Shown one piece after another: positions 4,582-6,268 of a DNA stretch of 6,268 bases. Position 1 is the first letter of the stretch. Every line of letters begins with the position of its first letter. Made by a program: the position numbers and the translations under genes. The notes below the pieces were generated by a model. The model saw only the letters and a program-made list of their open reading frames with translations, was not told the DNA's origin and made no database searches. The stretch comes from Bacillota bacterium (GTDB lineage: Bacteria; Bacillota; Clostridia; Oscillospirales; Ruminococcaceae), in the NCBI GenBank assembly GCA_023451415.1, contig JAEXZK010000236.1, positions 1-6,268 on the forward strand, written 5' to 3'.

Positions 4582-6268
4582 ATGGACAAACTGAGGAAAC
4601 GCAACGGAGACATTGTGGACTTTCACCCGGAAAAAATCACCTGGGCCATTTTTAAGGCTGCCAACGCCGTGGGCGGCGATGACTGGGAAAAAGCCGAATC
4701 CCTGAGTCGTCAGGTGGCCGCCCTGGCTCAGGAAAAGTATGGCGGCAGCGTCGTGGACGTGGAGGATATCCAGGACCTGGTGGAAAAGGTCCTCATCGAA
4801 AACGGCCATGCCCGGACCGCTAAGGCCTATATCCTCTACCGGGAGAAGCGCCGCGGCGCCCGGGAGGCCAACGCCCTCATCGGCGCCACCATTGATATGT
4901 TCTCCCGCTACCTGGAGGACGAGGACTGGAAGATCAAGGAAAACGCCAATACCCAAAAGTCCATCAACGGCATGAACAACTACATCCGGGAAACCTTTAC
5001 CAAGCAGTACTGGCTCCATGAGGTCTATCCCGAGGAGGTCCGCCAGGCCCACACCTCCGGGGACCTCCACCTCCATGACCTGGGCTTCTTCGGCCCCTAC
5101 TGCGCCGGCTGGGACCTGCGGATGCTCCTCACCGACGGCTTCGGCGGCGTGCCGGGCAAGGTGGAATCCAAGCCGCCCAAGCACCTGCGCACCTTCCTGG
5201 GCCAGATCGTCAATTCCACCTTCACCACCCAGGGAGAATCCGCCGGGGCCCAGGCCTGGTCCTCCTTTGACACCTACTGCGCCCCCTTTATTCGTTACGA
5301 CAACATGGACTACAAGGCCGTCAAGCAGGCCCTCCAGGAGTTCATCTTCAACCTCAACGTCCCCACCCGGGTGGGCTTCCAGTGCCCCTTCTCCAACCTC
5401 ACCTTTGACATCGTGCCCCCCCGTACCCTCCGGGACCAGCACGTCATCGTGGGCGGCGAGCCCCGGACCGAGACCTACGGCCAGTTCCAGGCCGAGATGG
5501 ACCTGTTCAATACCGCCTTCTGCGATGTGATGATGGAAGGGGACAAAAAGGGGCGGGTCTTTACCTTCCCCATCCCCACCATCAACGTCACCAAGGAGTT
5601 TGCCTGGGACAGCCCGGTGGTGGGCAAGTTTATGGAGATCACCTGCAAGTACGGCATCCCCTATTTCTCCAACTATGTCTCCTCCGACCTTTCTCCCGAG
5701 GACGCCCTTTCCATGTGCTGCCGGCTGCGGCTGGACACCTCCGAGCTGCGCAAGCGGGGCGGCGGGCTCTTTGGGTCCAACCCCCTCACGGGCTCCATCG
5801 GCGTCGTCACCCTCAATCTCCCCCGCCTTGCTTATCTCTCCAAGAGCGAGGGCGAATACCGCAGCCGCCTGTGGCGGATGATGCAGATCGCCAAAAACTC
5901 CCTGGAGATCAAGCGCAAAACCATCGAGCAGCAGACCGAAAATGGCATGTACCCCTATTCCGCCAACTTCCTCCAGGGCGTCAAGGACCGCACCGGGGCC
6001 TACTGGACCAACCACTTCAACACCATCGGCCTGGTGGGGATGAACGAGGCCTGCCTCAACTTCCTGGGAGAGGGCCGCGACCTGACCACTCCCGAGGGAC
6101 AGGCGTTTGCCAAGATGACCCTGGAGTATATGCGGGAGCAGATCACCGCCATCCAGGAGGAGACCGGCCACTTCTACAACCTGGAGGCCACCCCCGCCGA
6201 GGGCACCAGCTACCGCCTGGCCAACCTGGACAGGGAGCGGTACCCCGACATCATCACTGCCGGCGAGA
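4582..6268 (+). CDS. nrdD: Anaerobic class III ribonucleoside-triphosphate reductase (C-terminus beyond the window)
   Basis: NrdD reduces ribonucleoside triphosphates to deoxy forms in the cytoplasm without oxygen, using a glycyl radical made by the activase NrdG. The first 562 residues are visible. Residues about 3-92 are an ATP-cone (KRNGDIVDFHPEKI; later LIENGHARTAKAYILYR), the dATP/ATP on-off switch. The catalytic barrel follows, with GDLHLHDLGFFGPYC (160-174), GQIVNSTFTTQGESAGAQA, FTFPIPTINVTKEF and SMCCRLRLDTSELRKRGGG, then LTGSIGVVTLNLPRLAYLS. C174 and the C379/C380 pair match the expected active-site cysteine regions. The C-terminal zinc site and glycyl-radical loop lie past base 6268. 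ATG at 4582 follows GGAGG by eight bases; the in-frame ATG at 4567 lacks such a site. The short PYCAGWDL context differs from the E. coli type and suggests another NrdD subtype (inference). nrdG is expected downstream. Control is by the NrdR-like sites and riboswitch described upstream. Confidence 0.97.
   Translation, partial: MDKLRKRNGDIVDFHPEKITWAIFKAANAVGGDDWEKAESLSRQVAALAQEKYGGSVVDVEDIQDLVEKVLIENGHARTAKAYILYREKRRGAREANALIGATIDMFSRYLEDEDWKIKENANTQKSINGMNNYIRETFTKQYWLHEVYPEEVRQAHTSGDLHLHDLGFFGPYCAGWDLRMLLTDGFGGVPGKVESKPPKHLRTFLGQIVNSTFTTQGESAGAQAWSSFDTYCAPFIRYDNMDYKAVKQALQEFIFNLNVPTRVGFQCPFSNLTFDIVPPRTLRDQHVIVGGEPRTETYGQFQAEMDLFNTAFCDVMMEGDKKGRVFTFPIPTINVTKEFAWDSPVVGKFMEITCKYGIPYFSNYVSSDLSPEDALSMCCRLRLDTSELRKRGGGLFGSNPLTGSIGVVTLNLPRLAYLSKSEGEYRSRLWRMMQIAKNSLEIKRKTIEQQTENGMYPYSANFLQGVKDRTGAYWTNHFNTIGLVGMNEACLNFLGEGRDLTTPEGQAFAKMTLEYMREQITAIQEETGHFYNLEATPAEGTSYRLANLDRERYPDIITAGE

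Noticed and set aside
4330..6171. 613-residue open frame on the minus strand opposite nrdD
   Set aside because: It runs antisense through the riboswitch and nrdD, is glycine/valine/histidine-rich with no recognisable domain, and has no terminator or promoter of its own. It results from strong third-position GC bias in nrdD.

Overview
The window looks like a stretch of chromosome from a GC-rich, spore-forming anaerobe of the Clostridia, most likely Oscillospiraceae-like (inference). The reasons are strong AGGAGG-type ribosome binding sites, a SpoVAF/GerA-family germination protein, forespore-type promoter motifs and an oxygen-sensitive class III ribonucleotide reductase. No mobile element, CRISPR array, tRNA or rRNA was seen.

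Layout. Positions 1-1172 (minus) hold most of a membrane glycosyltransferase of family 2, cut by the left edge. Positions 1173-1560 contain no convincing gene, but they carry two terminator hairpins, a 20-base direct repeat and another long hairpin. A 49-residue minus-strand gene (1564-1713) follows, with a near-ideal sigma-G/sigma-F promoter. Divergent from it is a 70-residue plus-strand gene (1812-2024). A bidirectional terminator (2023-2062) separates that gene from the convergent spoVAF-like gene (2069-3493, minus), which has its own sigma-G-like promoter. Upstream of spoVAF on the same strand are a DUF6514-like gene (3555-3839) and a 37-residue single-pass membrane protein (4051-4164).

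From 4246 rightwards on the plus strand is the most informative locus: a sigma-A promoter (TTGACT-N17-TATGAT) overlapped by an NrdR-box-like palindrome, a second inverted copy of that motif downstream, a complete cobalamin riboswitch (4318-4476), an intrinsic terminator (4520-4549), and nrdD (from 4582, cut by the right edge). The architecture implies dual control of the B12-independent reductase. NrdR would repress initiation when dATP/ATP signals sufficient nucleotides, and cobalamin would stop elongation when a B12-dependent reductase could do the job. The conserved B12 box is complementary at 9 of 10 positions to the left arm of the terminator, which gives a simple on/off switch.

The parts of the window are not one functional system. 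The middle (about 1564-3560) has a sporulation/germination flavour, and the right side is nucleotide metabolism. I see no clear new multi-gene system. The best leads are the layered nrdD control region, the forespore-promoter micro-gene, and the structured spacer at 1255-1558.
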